Positions 56,415-64,000 of a DNA stretch of 64,000 nucleotides are shown in pieces (position 1 is the stretch's first letter; the number at the start of each line of letters is the position of its first letter). Source of the DNA: Jiella endophytica (lineage in GTDB: Bacteria > Pseudomonadota > Alphaproteobacteria > Rhizobiales > Rhizobiaceae). A model generated the notes under the pieces. It was not told the origin of the DNA. It did not search any database and was given only the letters and a program-made list of their open reading frames with translations. The stretch is from assembly GCF_004519335.1 (NCBI RefSeq), contig NZ_SOZD01000006.1:124001-188000 (forward strand), read 5' to 3'. Position numbers and translations under genes: made by a program.

Positions 56415-58001
56415 TCACCCGAAGACCAGAGCCCCAGCGATCGTGACCAGGGCAATGGCGATCACCCAGCGCTCGACATGGCCGAGGATGATGCTCGCCT
56501 TGCCGTCCTGGACGAGGTCGTAGAGCGTGTCGTCGTTGAGCCGGATACCGTTCTCGATCAGTTCGGGGAGCTCGCGGCCGAGGATCTCCAGCCCGACGGC
56601 GAGCTCCGGCGCCTTGCGCAGAAGCTTCAGCCCGGCCTCGATCCCGTCCCTTGCCTCCTGCAGCTTCGCCGCCGGCCCGAGCTCCGTCATGATGTAGTCG
56701 GAGACCACCGGTTCGGCGGCGACCCACATGTTGAACTTCGGATCGAAGGTTCGCGCCACACCCTCGACGACGACCATGGTCTTCTGCAGGAGCACGAGTT
56801 CCGGCCGCGTCTGCATCTCGAACAGCTGGGTGACCTCGAAGAGCAACGACAGAAGGTGGCCCATCGAGATCGTCTCGGCCGGCTGGCCGTAGATCGGCTC
56901 GCCGATCGCCCGCAGCGCCTGGGCGAAGCTCGCGACGTCCTGAGTGCGCGGCACGTAGCCGGCCTCGAAGTGGATCTCGGCGACGCGGCGGTAGTCGCGC
57001 TGGATGAAGCCGTAGAGGATCTCGGCGAGGAAGCGCTTAGAATCCCGCGACAGCCGCCCGACGATGCCGAGATCGACCGCGACGATGGTGCCGTCCGGGG
57101 CAACGAACAGATTGCCCTGATGCATGTCGGCATGGAAGAAGCCGTCGCGCATGGCATGGCGCAGGAAAGACTGGACGACGGTGACGCCGATCTTCTTGGT
57201 GTCGTGGCCGGCGGCCACCACGCCGGCCACGTCGGACAGCTTGATGCCGTCGATCCACTCCATGGTGATGACGTCGCGGCCGGTCCGCTCCCAGTCGATC
57301 GAGGGAACGCGAAACCCCTTGTCGCGGACGATGTTCTCGGCCATCTCCGACGAGGCCGCCGCCTCCAGCCGCAAATCCATCTCGATGCGGGTGGACTGGG
57401 TGAGCGTCTCGACGACGGCCACCGGGCGGAGCCTGCGCGAAGCCTCGACGAATTTTTCCAGAAACCTTGCGATGAAGGCGAAGGTCGCGAGCTCGCGGCG
57501 GAATCTGGCGCGGATTCCCGGCCGGATCACCTTCACCGCGGCGAAACGCTCGATCCCGTCGCGGTCGCGAACCCGCGCCTTATAGACCTGGGCGATCGAG
57601 GCCGCGCCAACCACCTCGCCGAGATCGACGAAGAGGTCGCTGATCGGTCGGCCGAGGGTGGTCTCGATTTCGGCCACCGCCTCTTCGCGCGGGAACGGCG
57701 GCACTTTGTCCTGCAGCGATCCGAGCTCGCTGGCGATGTCGGCGCCGACGATGTCGGGCCGCGTCGCCAGGAACTGGCCGAGCTTGACATAGGACGGACC
57801 GAGCCGGTGCAGCGCCCGCGACAACCGGTCGGAGCGGGCCTGATGCCTGACCGACTTGCGCTCGATCAGCCGTGCCATGCGGTGGAGCAGCGCCGGCACC
57901 GGCGGCAACCCCTCGGCGGGAAACGCTCCGACGACGCCTTCACGCGCCAGCACGAAGCCGGCTCTGAGCAGCGCGAAGGTCCCGGTTACTGGATTTGTCA
58001 C
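56415..58001 (-). CDS. ubiB: Ubiquinone biosynthesis regulatory kinase-like protein UbiB
   Basis: Atypical ABC1/ADCK-type protein kinase-like ATPase needed for ubiquinone synthesis, attached to the inner membrane. The 528-residue product has the KxGQ motif in [15 protein letters not shown] (near residue 75), the [10 protein letters not shown] lysine, the catalytic [13 protein letters not shown] loop and [11 protein letters not shown] metal-binding segment. A C-terminal hydrophobic stretch ([17 protein letters not shown]) anchors it. It lies 117 bp downstream of ubiE on the same strand. Confidence 0.95.
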   Translation of the reverse strand: MTNPVTGTFALLRAGFVLAREGVVGAFPAEGLPPVPALLHRMARLIERKSVRHQARSDRLSRALHRLGPSYVKLGQFLATRPDIVGADIASELGSLQDKVPPFPREEAVAEIETTLGRPISDLFVDLGEVVGAASIAQVYKARVRDRDGIERFAAVKVIRPGIRARFRRELATFAFIARFLEKFVEASRRLRPVAVVETLTQSTRIEMDLRLEAAASSEMAENIVRDKGFRVPSIDWERTGRDVITMEWIDGIKLSDVAGVVAAGHDTKKIGVTVVQSFLRHAMRDGFFHADMHQGNLFVAPDGTIVAVDLGIVGRLSRDSKRFLAEILYGFIQRDYRRVAEIHFEAGYVPRTQDVASFAQALRAIGEPIYGQPAETISMGHLLSLLFEVTQLFEMQTRPELVLLQKTMVVVEGVARTFDPKFNMWVAAEPVVSDYIMTELGPAAKLQEARDGIEAGLKLLRKAPELAVGLEILGRELPELIENGIRLNDDTLYDLVQDGKASIILGHVERWVIAIALVTIAGALVFG

Positions 58002-58118
58002 GGATCTCTTTGCTCGGCCCGGTCGGAAAGTGTCGCGACGGTTCGCGAGGCCGCCCCCGTTCTAGTCTCGTCGCATGATCGTTGTGGGACGGTGGATCCC
58101 ATTCTGCCGGTCATGCCC

Positions 58119-58898
58119 TCAGAGCTTCCAGCCCGAATGGATGGCCGCGATCCCGCCGGAGAGGTTGCGGTAGCTCACCCGCTCGAAGCCGGCCTGGCGG
58201 ATCGCCGCGGCGAAATTCGTCTGGTTGGGGAAGCGGCGGATCGATTCGACGAGATACTCGTAAGACTCCCGGTCCCGCGCGACCATCTCGCCGATCCGCG
58301 GGATCGCCTGGAACGACCACGCATCGTAGACGCGGTCGAGAATCGGCATGTCGACCTCGGAAAATTCCAGGCACAGGAACCGCCCGCCGGGCTTCAGCAC
58401 CCGGTAGGCCTCCTCCAGCGCCTTGCCGATCTTCGGCACGTTGCGGATGCCGAAGGCGATCGTATAGGCGTCGAAATGGCCGTCCGGAAGCGGCAGTTCC
58501 TCGGCATTGCCTTCGAGAAAGGCGAGATTGTCGGAGAGCTTTCGCTTGATCGCCCGCTCCGCGCCGACGCCGAGCATCGACGCGTTGATGTCGACGACGG
58601 TGCCCTTACCCCGCCGCCGCGTCGCCTCGACGATCCGGAAGGCGACGTCGCCGGTGCCGCCGGCGACGTCGACGAAGCGGTATTCCGGCCGGTGCGGCGG
58701 GCTCAGCCAGGCGACCATCGCCGCCTTCCAGGCCCTGTGCAGGCCGCCGGACATCAGATCGTTCATCAGGTCGTAGCGCTCGGCCACCCGGTGGAACACG
58801 GCATTGACGCGCTCCTGCTTCTCGGCCCCGCCGCCGACGGTTTCGAAGCCGTAGGCGGTTTCCATGGCTTCGGCTCCGGCGACGCGCGACTGCGACAT
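58119..58898 (-). CDS. ubiE: Ubiquinone/menaquinone C-methyltransferase
   Basis: SAM-dependent methyltransferase of ubiquinone synthesis. The 259-residue protein carries [37 protein letters not shown] (family signature), the SAM motif [14 protein letters not shown], and [34 protein letters not shown]. It ends [13 protein letters not shown], the usual UbiE terminus. Its divergent partner is mutM, the standard Rhizobiales arrangement. Confidence 0.96.
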   Translation of the reverse strand: MSQSRVAGAEAMETAYGFETVGGGAEKQERVNAVFHRVAERYDLMNDLMSGGLHRAWKAAMVAWLSPPHRPEYRFVDVAGGTGDVAFRIVEATRRRGKGTVVDINASMLGVGAERAIKRKLSDNLAFLEGNAEELPLPDGHFDAYTIAFGIRNVPKIGKALEEAYRVLKPGGRFLCLEFSEVDMPILDRVYDAWSFQAIPRIGEMVARDRESYEYLVESIRRFPNQTNFAAAIRQAGFERVSYRNLSGGIAAIHSGWKL

Positions 58899-59058
58899 GA
58901 CATTCGACCTTCATTGCAACGCATCGGTCCGATGCGGATATTGCGGGCGCCCGATCGCCTCGCCTCGGCTGCGAGAAAGACGGGCCTAGCGGCTTCTTCG
59001 CGCGACGCCAAGAGGCGACCCGCCGGAGCCGACATTCGAGCGAAGGACTTAAGCGAAG

Positions 59059-59952
59059 ATGCCGGAATTACCAGAGGTGGAGACCGTTCGGCGCGGCCTC
59101 GAGCCGGTCATGGCGGGCGCCCTGATCGAGCGCGTCGTCGCCGCGCGGCCGGACCTGCGCTTCCCGCTGCCGGAGAACTTTGCCGCGCGCCTTGCCGGCC
59201 GGCGGATCGAGGGGCTCGGACGGCGGGCGAAATATCTCCTTGCCGACATCGAGGGCGGCACGGTGCTCGCCATGCATCTCGGCATGTCCGGCTCGTTCCG
59301 GATCGAGAGCGACGCCGGCGAAAGCCTTCCCGGGGTCTTCGTCCATCCCCGCTCGAGCGAGCGGCTGCACGACCATGTCCGGTTCGAGCTCGTCGCTGCC
59401 GACGGCGCACCCGCCCGGGTGATCTTCAACGATCCGCGCCGCTTCGGCTATATGAGCCTCATCGAACGCGGCGAATTCGCCTCGCACCCGCATTTCCGCA
59501 ATCTCGGCATCGAGCCGACCGGCAACGTCCTTTCCGGCGAGGCGCTGGCGCCGCACTTCGCCGGCCGGGCGGCGCCGCTGAAGGCGGTGCTTCTCGACCA
59601 GTCGCTGATCGCCGGCCTCGGCAACATCTATGTCTGCGAGGCATTGTGGCGGGCAAGGCTGTCGCCGCGCCGCGCCGCCGGCACGCTGGTGACACGCAAG
59701 GGGCTTGCCACGAAGCGGCTCGACGAACTCGCCATCCACATCCGCGAGACCATCGCCGACGCCATCGCCGCCGGCGGCTCGTCGCTCAGGGACTATCGCC
59801 AGGCCGACGGCTCGCTCGGCTACTTCCAGCATTCCTTCGCCGTCTACGACCGCGAGGACGAGCCCTGCAGGCGGCCGACCTGCCGGGGCATGGTGAAGCG
59901 GATCGTCCAGTCCGGCCGCTCCACCTTCTTTTGTCCGGTCTGCCAGCGATAG
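59059..59952 (+). CDS. mutM: Formamidopyrimidine-DNA glycosylase
   Basis: Removes 8-oxoguanine and formamidopyrimidines from DNA and nicks the abasic site. The 297-residue protein starts [16 protein letters not shown], where Pro2 is the Schiff-base nucleophile and Glu3 the acid. It also has [23 protein letters not shown] (Lys of catalysis), a helix-two-turn-helix ([17 protein letters not shown]), and the C-terminal zinc finger CRRPTC...FFCPVCQR. It is complete and standard. Confidence 0.97.
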   Translation: MPELPEVETVRRGLEPVMAGALIERVVAARPDLRFPLPENFAARLAGRRIEGLGRRAKYLLADIEGGTVLAMHLGMSGSFRIESDAGESLPGVFVHPRSSERLHDHVRFELVAADGAPARVIFNDPRRFGYMSLIERGEFASHPHFRNLGIEPTGNVLSGEALAPHFAGRAAPLKAVLLDQSLIAGLGNIYVCEALWRARLSPRRAAGTLVTRKGLATKRLDELAIHIRETIADAIAAGGSSLRDYRQADGSLGYFQHSFAVYDREDEPCRRPTCRGMVKRIVQSGRSTFFCPVCQR

Positions 59953-60080
59953 GGCAAAAAGCGCCTTCGACGCGGCCGCGGGCTGCGCCGACACGCCGTA
60001 TTGCGTTCGCTGCGCTGATCGTCCAAGCATGGCGAAAATCCGTCGTCGTCCTTACGGCGCGGCAGACCCGGTGGAGCGCC

Positions 60081-60854
60081 ATGACCTACGAAACCATCAA
60101 GGTTGAAACGCGCGGGCGCGTCGGCCTCGTCACCTTCAACCGTCCGAAGGCGATGAACGCGCTCAGCCAGCAGATGATGCGCGAGATCGTGCAGGCGCTG
60201 CAGGCGTTCCAGATGGACGCCAAGATCGGCGCCGTCGTCCTGACCGGCTCGGAAAAGGCGTTTGCCGCCGGCGCCGACATCAAGGACATGCAGGCGATGG
60301 ACTATCCCGAAGCCCTCCTGGCCGATCTGTGGGGCGAATGGGAAAATCTCGGCGAATTCCGCAAGCCGACCATCGCCGCGGTCGCCGGCTATGCTCTCGG
60401 CGGCGGCTGCGAGGTGGCGCTGATGTGCGACATCGTGATTGCCGCCGACAACGCGAAATTCGGCCAGCCGGAGATCACCCTCGGGGTGATTCCTGGCATG
60501 GGCGGCACCCAGCGCCTCGCCCGCTCGATCGGCAAGGCCAAGACCATGGATCTGTGCCTCACCGGCCGGCTGATGGACGTCCAGGAGGCCGAGCGCTGCG
60601 GCCTCGTTGCGAGGATCGTGCCGGCGACGGATCTGCTCGAGGAAGCTTTACGGACTGCCGACAAGATCGCCAATTTCTCGCTGCCGGCGGTGATGCTCGC
60701 CAAGGAGGCGGTCAATCGCGCCTTCGAGGTGCCGCTTTCGGAGGGGCTGCGATTCGAGCGTCGGGTGTTCCATTCGCTGTTTGCCACCGAAGACCAGAGC
60801 GAGGGCATGGAAGCCTTCGTCCAGAAGCGCTCGCCGCAGTTCAAGAACCGCTGA
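60081..60854 (+). CDS. Enoyl-CoA hydratase
   Basis: Crotonase-fold enzyme of fatty acid beta-oxidation that hydrates 2-enoyl-CoA. The 257-residue protein ([28 protein letters not shown]) has the oxyanion-hole [11 protein letters not shown] and [25 protein letters not shown]. The two catalytic glutamates lie in GGCEVAL and [19 protein letters not shown]. It is upstream of rpsT on the same strand, as in other Rhizobiales. The very long open frame running into it from 56154 is not coding (see rejected items). Confidence 0.95.
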   Translation: MTYETIKVETRGRVGLVTFNRPKAMNALSQQMMREIVQALQAFQMDAKIGAVVLTGSEKAFAAGADIKDMQAMDYPEALLADLWGEWENLGEFRKPTIAAVAGYALGGGCEVALMCDIVIAADNAKFGQPEITLGVIPGMGGTQRLARSIGKAKTMDLCLTGRLMDVQEAERCGLVARIVPATDLLEEALRTADKIANFSLPAVMLAKEAVNRAFEVPLSEGLRFERRVFHSLFATEDQSEGMEAFVQKRSPQFKNR

Positions 60855-60942
60855 CGCAGGCTGGTCCGCCGCCGATCGCGGCATTGCCGGCGCAGAGTGG
60901 AATGCCGGCCGAAATCCGTCGATCACAAGCCGTATCTGCTGG

Positions 60943-60971
60943 TTGACGTCATCAAGACCTGTCCGTATAAG
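60943..60971 (+). promoter_or_regulatory. Strong sigma-70-type promoter for rpsT
   Basis: TTGACG (60943-60948), 17 nt, TATAAG (60966-60971): the best housekeeping promoter match in the window, 112 nt before the rpsT start. It fits a highly expressed ribosomal protein gene. Confidence 0.75.
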
Positions 60972-60982
60972 ACGCGCCACTT

Positions 60983-61014
60983 GACGGCGTCTTTCGGGCG
61001 CCGTCCGTTTTTTT
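60983..61014 (+). promoter_or_regulatory. Terminator-like hairpin in the rpsT leader
   Basis: Stem GACGGCG (60983-60989) / CGCCGTC (60999-61005) followed by CG and a run of seven T (61008-61014). It lies just downstream of the rpsT promoter, where it could attenuate rpsT transcription, or end echA transcripts arriving from upstream. Confidence 0.55.
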
Positions 61015-61082
61015 GCGCTGCCGCGTCCTTCACTTGAACGATTGCCGGCGCTGCGTGGTCCGGTCAGGAAAGAGAGACGAAT

Positions 61083-61352
61083 ATGGCCAACACTCCTTCG
61101 GCCAAGAAGGCGACGCGCAAGATCGCTCGCCGCACGGCCATCAACGGCGCCCGCCGCTCGCGGGTGCGCACCTTCCTTCGCAAGGTCGAGGAAGCGATCG
61201 CGTCCGGCGACAAGGATGCTGCAGTGGCAGCCTTCCGCGCCGCCGAGCCCGAGATGCGCCGCGCCGCTTCCAAGGGGGTGTTCCACCGCAACACCGTGTC
61301 GCGGAAGATCTCGCGCCTTTCGCACCGCGTCAAAGCCATTGGCGAAGCCTGA
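61083..61352 (+). CDS. rpsT: 30S ribosomal protein S20
   Basis: Primary 16S rRNA-binding ribosomal protein. The 89-residue basic protein ([39 protein letters not shown]...[22 protein letters not shown]) is complete S20, including the conserved [17 protein letters not shown]-terminal segment. The start follows AAGAGAG. It has its own strong promoter, a structured leader and a clear terminator, and precedes the dnaA region as in other Rhizobiales. Confidence 0.97.
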   Translation: MANTPSAKKATRKIARRTAINGARRSRVRTFLRKVEEAIASGDKDAAVAAFRAAEPEMRRAASKGVFHRNTVSRKISRLSHRVKAIGEA

Positions 61353-61377
61353 AAATCACCTCCACTGGCTGTATCGG

Positions 61378-61403
61378 AGCCCGGCTAACGGCCGGGCTTT
61401 TTT
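61378..61403 (+). terminator. Intrinsic terminator of rpsT
   Basis: Stem AGCCCGGC (61378-61385) / GCCGGGCT (61391-61398), short TAACG loop, followed by a run of T through 61403. Confidence 0.93.
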
Positions 61404-61983
61404 GATTCCGCTATCGACCGATTACGAATCCGTTGAGCAAAGGCGGCGAATTGTCGCCATCGCACGCCGATTCCCGGCCTCTCGGAAAACCCTATATCCG
61501 TCAATGACTTGGGCGAGGTCACTGAATGGCTAGTTGTTGCCGGCTAACCATTTTTGCGCAAGTCATTGAGTCAAGTCCCGTGTCACAAAATCTGCAAAAT
61601 TAAATATTTCGGGTCTGCATTAAGGGGTTGCGCATTGCACAAACCGCTTGGTGCCAAGGGCTTGCAACGAGGCTCGTCGGAAACGCTGATGACCGAGTCG
61701 CCACATGCCCTCTCCAAGCGCCCCGAAATCGACTCGACTCGGCTTGCCCCGCCCCTCCGGGTCTCGTAAATTCTTTTCCGCGACAAGAGCGGAGTAGACA
61801 AAGTGTGGGGACAAGCGGACTTATCCAAAGCTTCCAGGCAAGCTGCGATGTGTCCGTCTGCGGTTCCCTCTACGACAGTCTATTAGCTTTAGCGTCTCAA
61901 TCATAAAACCAGCGACAGAAGACTACTGGCCTTATCATGGGCCGGTACAATACTTCTGCTTTATTTTCTGACGGGAAGGTGCA
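61404..61983 (+). promoter_or_regulatory. AT-rich control region before rhodanese-dnaA, with a GANTC cluster
   Basis: About 580 bp with no gene, distinctly AT-rich for this genome (for example GCAAAATTAAATATTTC at 61604-61620). GANTC, the CcrM methylation site of alphaproteobacteria, occurs at 61404, 61426, 61469, 61568, 61695, 61731 and 61736: seven sites in about 340 bp. Nearer the genes are DnaA-box-like TTATCCAAA (about 61821) and TGTGGGGAC (about 61804). TACAAT at about 61946 could be a -10 element for the rhodanese-dnaA transcript. This arrangement suggests cell-cycle control by methylation and DnaA autoregulation, as known for dnaA of Caulobacter. It might also contribute to an origin, although Rhizobiales origins usually lie elsewhere. 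Confidence 0.6.
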
Positions 61984-62418
61984 ATGGCGCAAGGCTACGA
62001 AGGCGACGTGACCGCCCAGCAATGCTGGTCGGCACTGTCGGACGACCCCTCGGCTGTGCTCGTCGATGTCAGGACGGCAGCCGAGTGGACCTATGTCGGC
62101 ATCCCCGACCTCTCGCCGGTCGGCAAGACGCCGGTCCTCGCCGAGTGGCAGTCCTTCCCCTCCATGGCGGTCGATCCGCACTTCGCCGAACGGGTGGCGG
62201 GTGCGCTGGCCGAGGGCTCGCACGATGCGTCGAGCCGGGTCTTCCTGCTCTGCCGTTCCGGCGTGCGGTCGATCGCGGCCGCGAGAGCCCTCACCGCAGC
62301 GGGCTACGAGCACTGCTTCAATGTCCTCGACGGCTTCGAGGGGCCGCCGGACGAGAACGGCCATCGCGGAACCAGGGCCGGCTGGAAAGCGGAGGATCTC
62401 CCATGGCTACAGAGATGA
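61984..62418 (+). CDS. Rhodanese-like domain protein
   Basis: A 144-residue single rhodanese domain, with the N-terminal VLVDVRTAAEWTYVGIPDL and the active-site loop LLCRSGVRS, where the cysteine carries persulfide sulfur. The last part (GFEGPPDENGHRGTRAGWKAEDLPW) is typical of a subgroup of small cytoplasmic rhodaneses in alphaproteobacteria. Start ATG follows GGGAAGGTGCA. Its 3' end overlaps the first candidate start of dnaA by 16 nt. The physiological sulfur acceptor is not predictable. Confidence 0.9.
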   Translation: MAQGYEGDVTAQQCWSALSDDPSAVLVDVRTAAEWTYVGIPDLSPVGKTPVLAEWQSFPSMAVDPHFAERVAGALAEGSHDASSRVFLLCRSGVRSIAAARALTAAGYEHCFNVLDGFEGPPDENGHRGTRAGWKAEDLPWLQR

Positions 62419-63977
62419 ACCATGCGGGGCCGGCAGCGGCAGGCAGGACGAGGATCGAGGTTTCCGGCGGATCCGCCGGAAAGGCGAAGAACAGCGGCGA
62501 TTACGGGGCAGACATGACGGTTGGTGACGAGGATCGGGCCGAGGTGATCGAGCGCGTCAAGATGCGCCTCAAGGCCCAGCTCGGCCAGGACATTTTCATG
62601 AGCTGGTTCCAGCGCATGAAGCTCGACAGCCTCGGCAAGGGCGTCTGTCAGGTGTCGGTGCCGACCGCCTTCCTGCGGTCCTGGATCCAGTCGCACTATC
62701 AGGAGCTCTTGACCGAGATCTTCGCCGACGAGGTGCCGGGCAACCTGCGCGTCGACATCGCCGTTCGCTCGGCCGTGCGGGGCGGCGGCGTCACCATCCG
62801 CTCCAGCCGCATCGGCGGCAGGGCCGAAAGCACCGCGCCGCTGGTCGCCGGCGAGGCGCGCATGGTCGAGAAGGCCGCAATGGTGGAACAGCCGCGTTCC
62901 GCCGAGACGCCGCTCGCCATCTCGGGCTCGCCGGAATTCGGCTCGCCGCTCGATTCGCGCTACGTCTTCGACAGCTTCGTCGAGGGCTCGTCGAACCGCG
63001 TCGCGCTCGCCGCCGCCAAATCGGTGGCCGAGAACGGCCCGGGCTCGGTGCGCTTCAATCCGCTGTTCATCCACGCCGCCGTCGGCCTCGGCAAGACCCA
63101 TCTCCTGCAGGCGATCGCCAATGCGGCGGTGCGCCGGCCGGACCAGCCGCGGGTCGTCTATCTGACGGCGGAATATTTCATGTGGCGCTTTGCCACCGCC
63201 ATCCGCGACAACCGCGCCCTCGACCTGAAGGAGACGCTGCGCGGTATCGACATCCTGATCATCGACGACACCCAGTTCCTCCAGGGCAAGTCGATCCAGC
63301 AGGAATTCTGCCATCTCCTCAACGCGCTGATCGATTCGGCCAAGCAGGTGATCTGCGCCGCAGACCGGCCGGCGGCCGATCTCGAATCCCTCGATCCGCG
63401 GGTGCGCTCGCGGCTTGCCAACGGCATCACGCTGGAAATCGGCGTGCCGGACTATCCGATGCGCAAGGCGATCCTCGAGACCCGCGCCAGCGCCATGCGC
63501 GGCGAGGACTCGACCTTCGCCATGCCCGACCACATGATCGACACGATCGCCCGCCGCGTCGTCGGCTCGGGCCGCGACCTCGAAGGCGCCTTCAACCAGA
63601 TCGCCTTTCGCCATTCCCTCGGCCAGCCCCTGTCGGCCGAGCATCTCGAAGACCTCCTCAACCAGCTGACCCGGGCGAATGTCGAGCGCCGGGTCCGCAT
63701 CGAGGACATCCTGAAATTCGTCTCCCGGCACTACAACGTGACCCGGACCGACATCCTTTCCTCGCGCCGCACCAAGACCATCGTGCGACCCCGGCAGATC
63801 GCCATGTATCTCGCCAAGACGATGACGCCGCGCTCGCTGCCCGAGATCGGCCGGCGCTTCGGCGGCCGCGATCACACGACGGTGCTCCACGCGGTGCGCA
63901 AGATCGAGGGCGAACGCTCGCGGGACGAGACGTTCTCCAACGAGCTCGATCTCATCCGCCGGATGATCGAGGAATAG
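62403..63977 (+). CDS. dnaA: Chromosomal replication initiator protein DnaA
   Basis: Binds DnaA boxes and melts the chromosomal origin. From ATG 62403 (GGAGG 7 nt upstream) the product has 524 residues. Domain I starts near residue 45 (RAEVIERVKMRLKAQLGQDIFMSWFQRMKL), then a variable linker. The AAA+ domain has FNPLFIHAAVGLGKTHLLQAI (Walker A) and ILIIDDTQFLQGK (Walker B). The C-terminal DNA-binding domain has RHYNVTRTDILSSRRTK and the DnaA signature GGRDHTTVLHAVRKIE. The first 37 residues are Gly/Ala-rich, contain rare AGG codons and a perfect palindrome, and look untranslated; the in-frame ATG at 62514 (MTVGDEDRAEVIERV, 487 residues) is a serious alternative start. The gene ends within the window. 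Confidence 0.95.
   Translation: MATEMNHAGPAAAGRTRIEVSGGSAGKAKNSGDYGADMTVGDEDRAEVIERVKMRLKAQLGQDIFMSWFQRMKLDSLGKGVCQVSVPTAFLRSWIQSHYQELLTEIFADEVPGNLRVDIAVRSAVRGGGVTIRSSRIGGRAESTAPLVAGEARMVEKAAMVEQPRSAETPLAISGSPEFGSPLDSRYVFDSFVEGSSNRVALAAAKSVAENGPGSVRFNPLFIHAAVGLGKTHLLQAIANAAVRRPDQPRVVYLTAEYFMWRFATAIRDNRALDLKETLRGIDILIIDDTQFLQGKSIQQEFCHLLNALIDSAKQVICAADRPAADLESLDPRVRSRLANGITLEIGVPDYPMRKAILETRASAMRGEDSTFAMPDHMIDTIARRVVGSGRDLEGAFNQIAFRHSLGQPLSAEHLEDLLNQLTRANVERRVRIEDILKFVSRHYNVTRTDILSSRRTKTIVRPRQIAMYLAKTMTPRSLPEIGRRFGGRDHTTVLHAVRKIEGERSRDETFSNELDLIRRMIEE
62461..62482. repeat. Perfect 22-bp palindrome at the 5' end of dnaA
   Basis: Eleven bases TTTCCGGCGGA are followed directly by their exact complement TCCGCCGGAAA. 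It lies between the rhodanese stop and the ATG at 62514, either inside the first codons of dnaA or in its leader, depending on the true start. It could be a protein-binding operator or an mRNA hairpin. Confidence 0.75.
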
Positions 63978-64000
63978 GCGTTTTCCCGCCTCGCCCAGGC

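Noticed and set aside
56154-60854. A 1566-codon plus-strand open frame running antisense to vapBC, ubiB and ubiE into the enoyl-CoA hydratase gene.
   Set aside because: Only the last 257 codons are a real gene. The upstream part is antisense to well-conserved genes, has Arg/Asp/His/Leu-rich composition typical of the complement of high-GC coding DNA, and also crosses mutM in another frame.
61800-61983. The chromosomal origin next to dnaA.
   Set aside because: Only one or two weak DnaA-box-like sequences are visible, and Rhizobiales origins characterised so far lie near hemE, not dnaA. Kept as a possible autoregulatory region only.

Overview
The window is a GC-rich alphaproteobacterial chromosome segment. 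Gene content and order point to Hyphomicrobiales (Rhizobiales): rnc-lepB-DUF2062-pyrE-rsh-rpoZ, NYN/UDG-smpB-dapA-slt, pheA-kdsB-cycM, a yejA1-yejA2-yejB-yejE-yejF peptide importer, priA-fsa, mutM // ubiE-ubiB-coaBC-dut, and echA-rpsT-dnaA. Family level (perhaps Aurantimonadaceae) is a guess from overall flavour. I see no tRNA, rRNA, tmRNA, CRISPR array or insertion sequence.

Layout. 1-5.6 kb (minus strand): RNase III (cut by the window edge), signal peptidase I, DUF2062, orotate phosphoribosyltransferase, the ppGpp enzyme Rsh and RNA polymerase omega. 6-7.3 kb (plus): NYN nuclease-like protein and a family-5-like uracil-DNA glycosylase. 7.4-13.4 kb: a block that interrupts the usual order, made of a KaiC-like ATPase with an HWE kinase and a receiver-only response regulator, a metallophosphoesterase, and an amidohydrolase divergent from a LysR regulator. 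13.4-19.4 kb: smpB, dapA, lytic transglycosylase, pheA, kdsB. 19.6-31.4 kb: a two-haem CycM-like cytochrome, then the Yej importer, split by a small toxin-antitoxin-like pair, followed by overlapping nudix and ghrA genes. 31.5-46.5 kb: stress and envelope genes (54-residue protein, OhrR-like MarR, typA, DUF1344, phoD, SDRs, priA, fsa, Na+/H+ antiporter, dps, msrA, a GlcG/HbpS-like protein). 46.5-50.9 kb: a three-gene exported-protein cluster (periplasmic ClpP-fold protein, unknown secreted protein with a possible DUF4384-like end, OmpA-domain protein), the best candidate here for an undescribed system. 51-58.9 kb: DUF6653-like protein, cysK, a diguanylate cyclase, dut-coaBC preceded by a vapBC-like pair, ubiB, ubiE. 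59-64 kb: mutM, echA, rpsT, a rhodanese gene and dnaA.

Themes. Two PIN-domain modules sit inside housekeeping operons, one in yej and one overlapping coaBC by 4 nt. Matches to the alphaproteobacterial general-stress (EcfG) promoter lie upstream of dps and of the 54-residue protein gene. The leader before the rhodanese-dnaA unit carries seven GANTC sites in about 340 bp, and a perfect 22-bp palindrome lies at the start of dnaA, so the replication initiator appears to have an elaborate control region. Two families of long inverted repeats occur between genes. Several genes seem to start at TTG (yejA1, yejF, priA, the HWE kinase).
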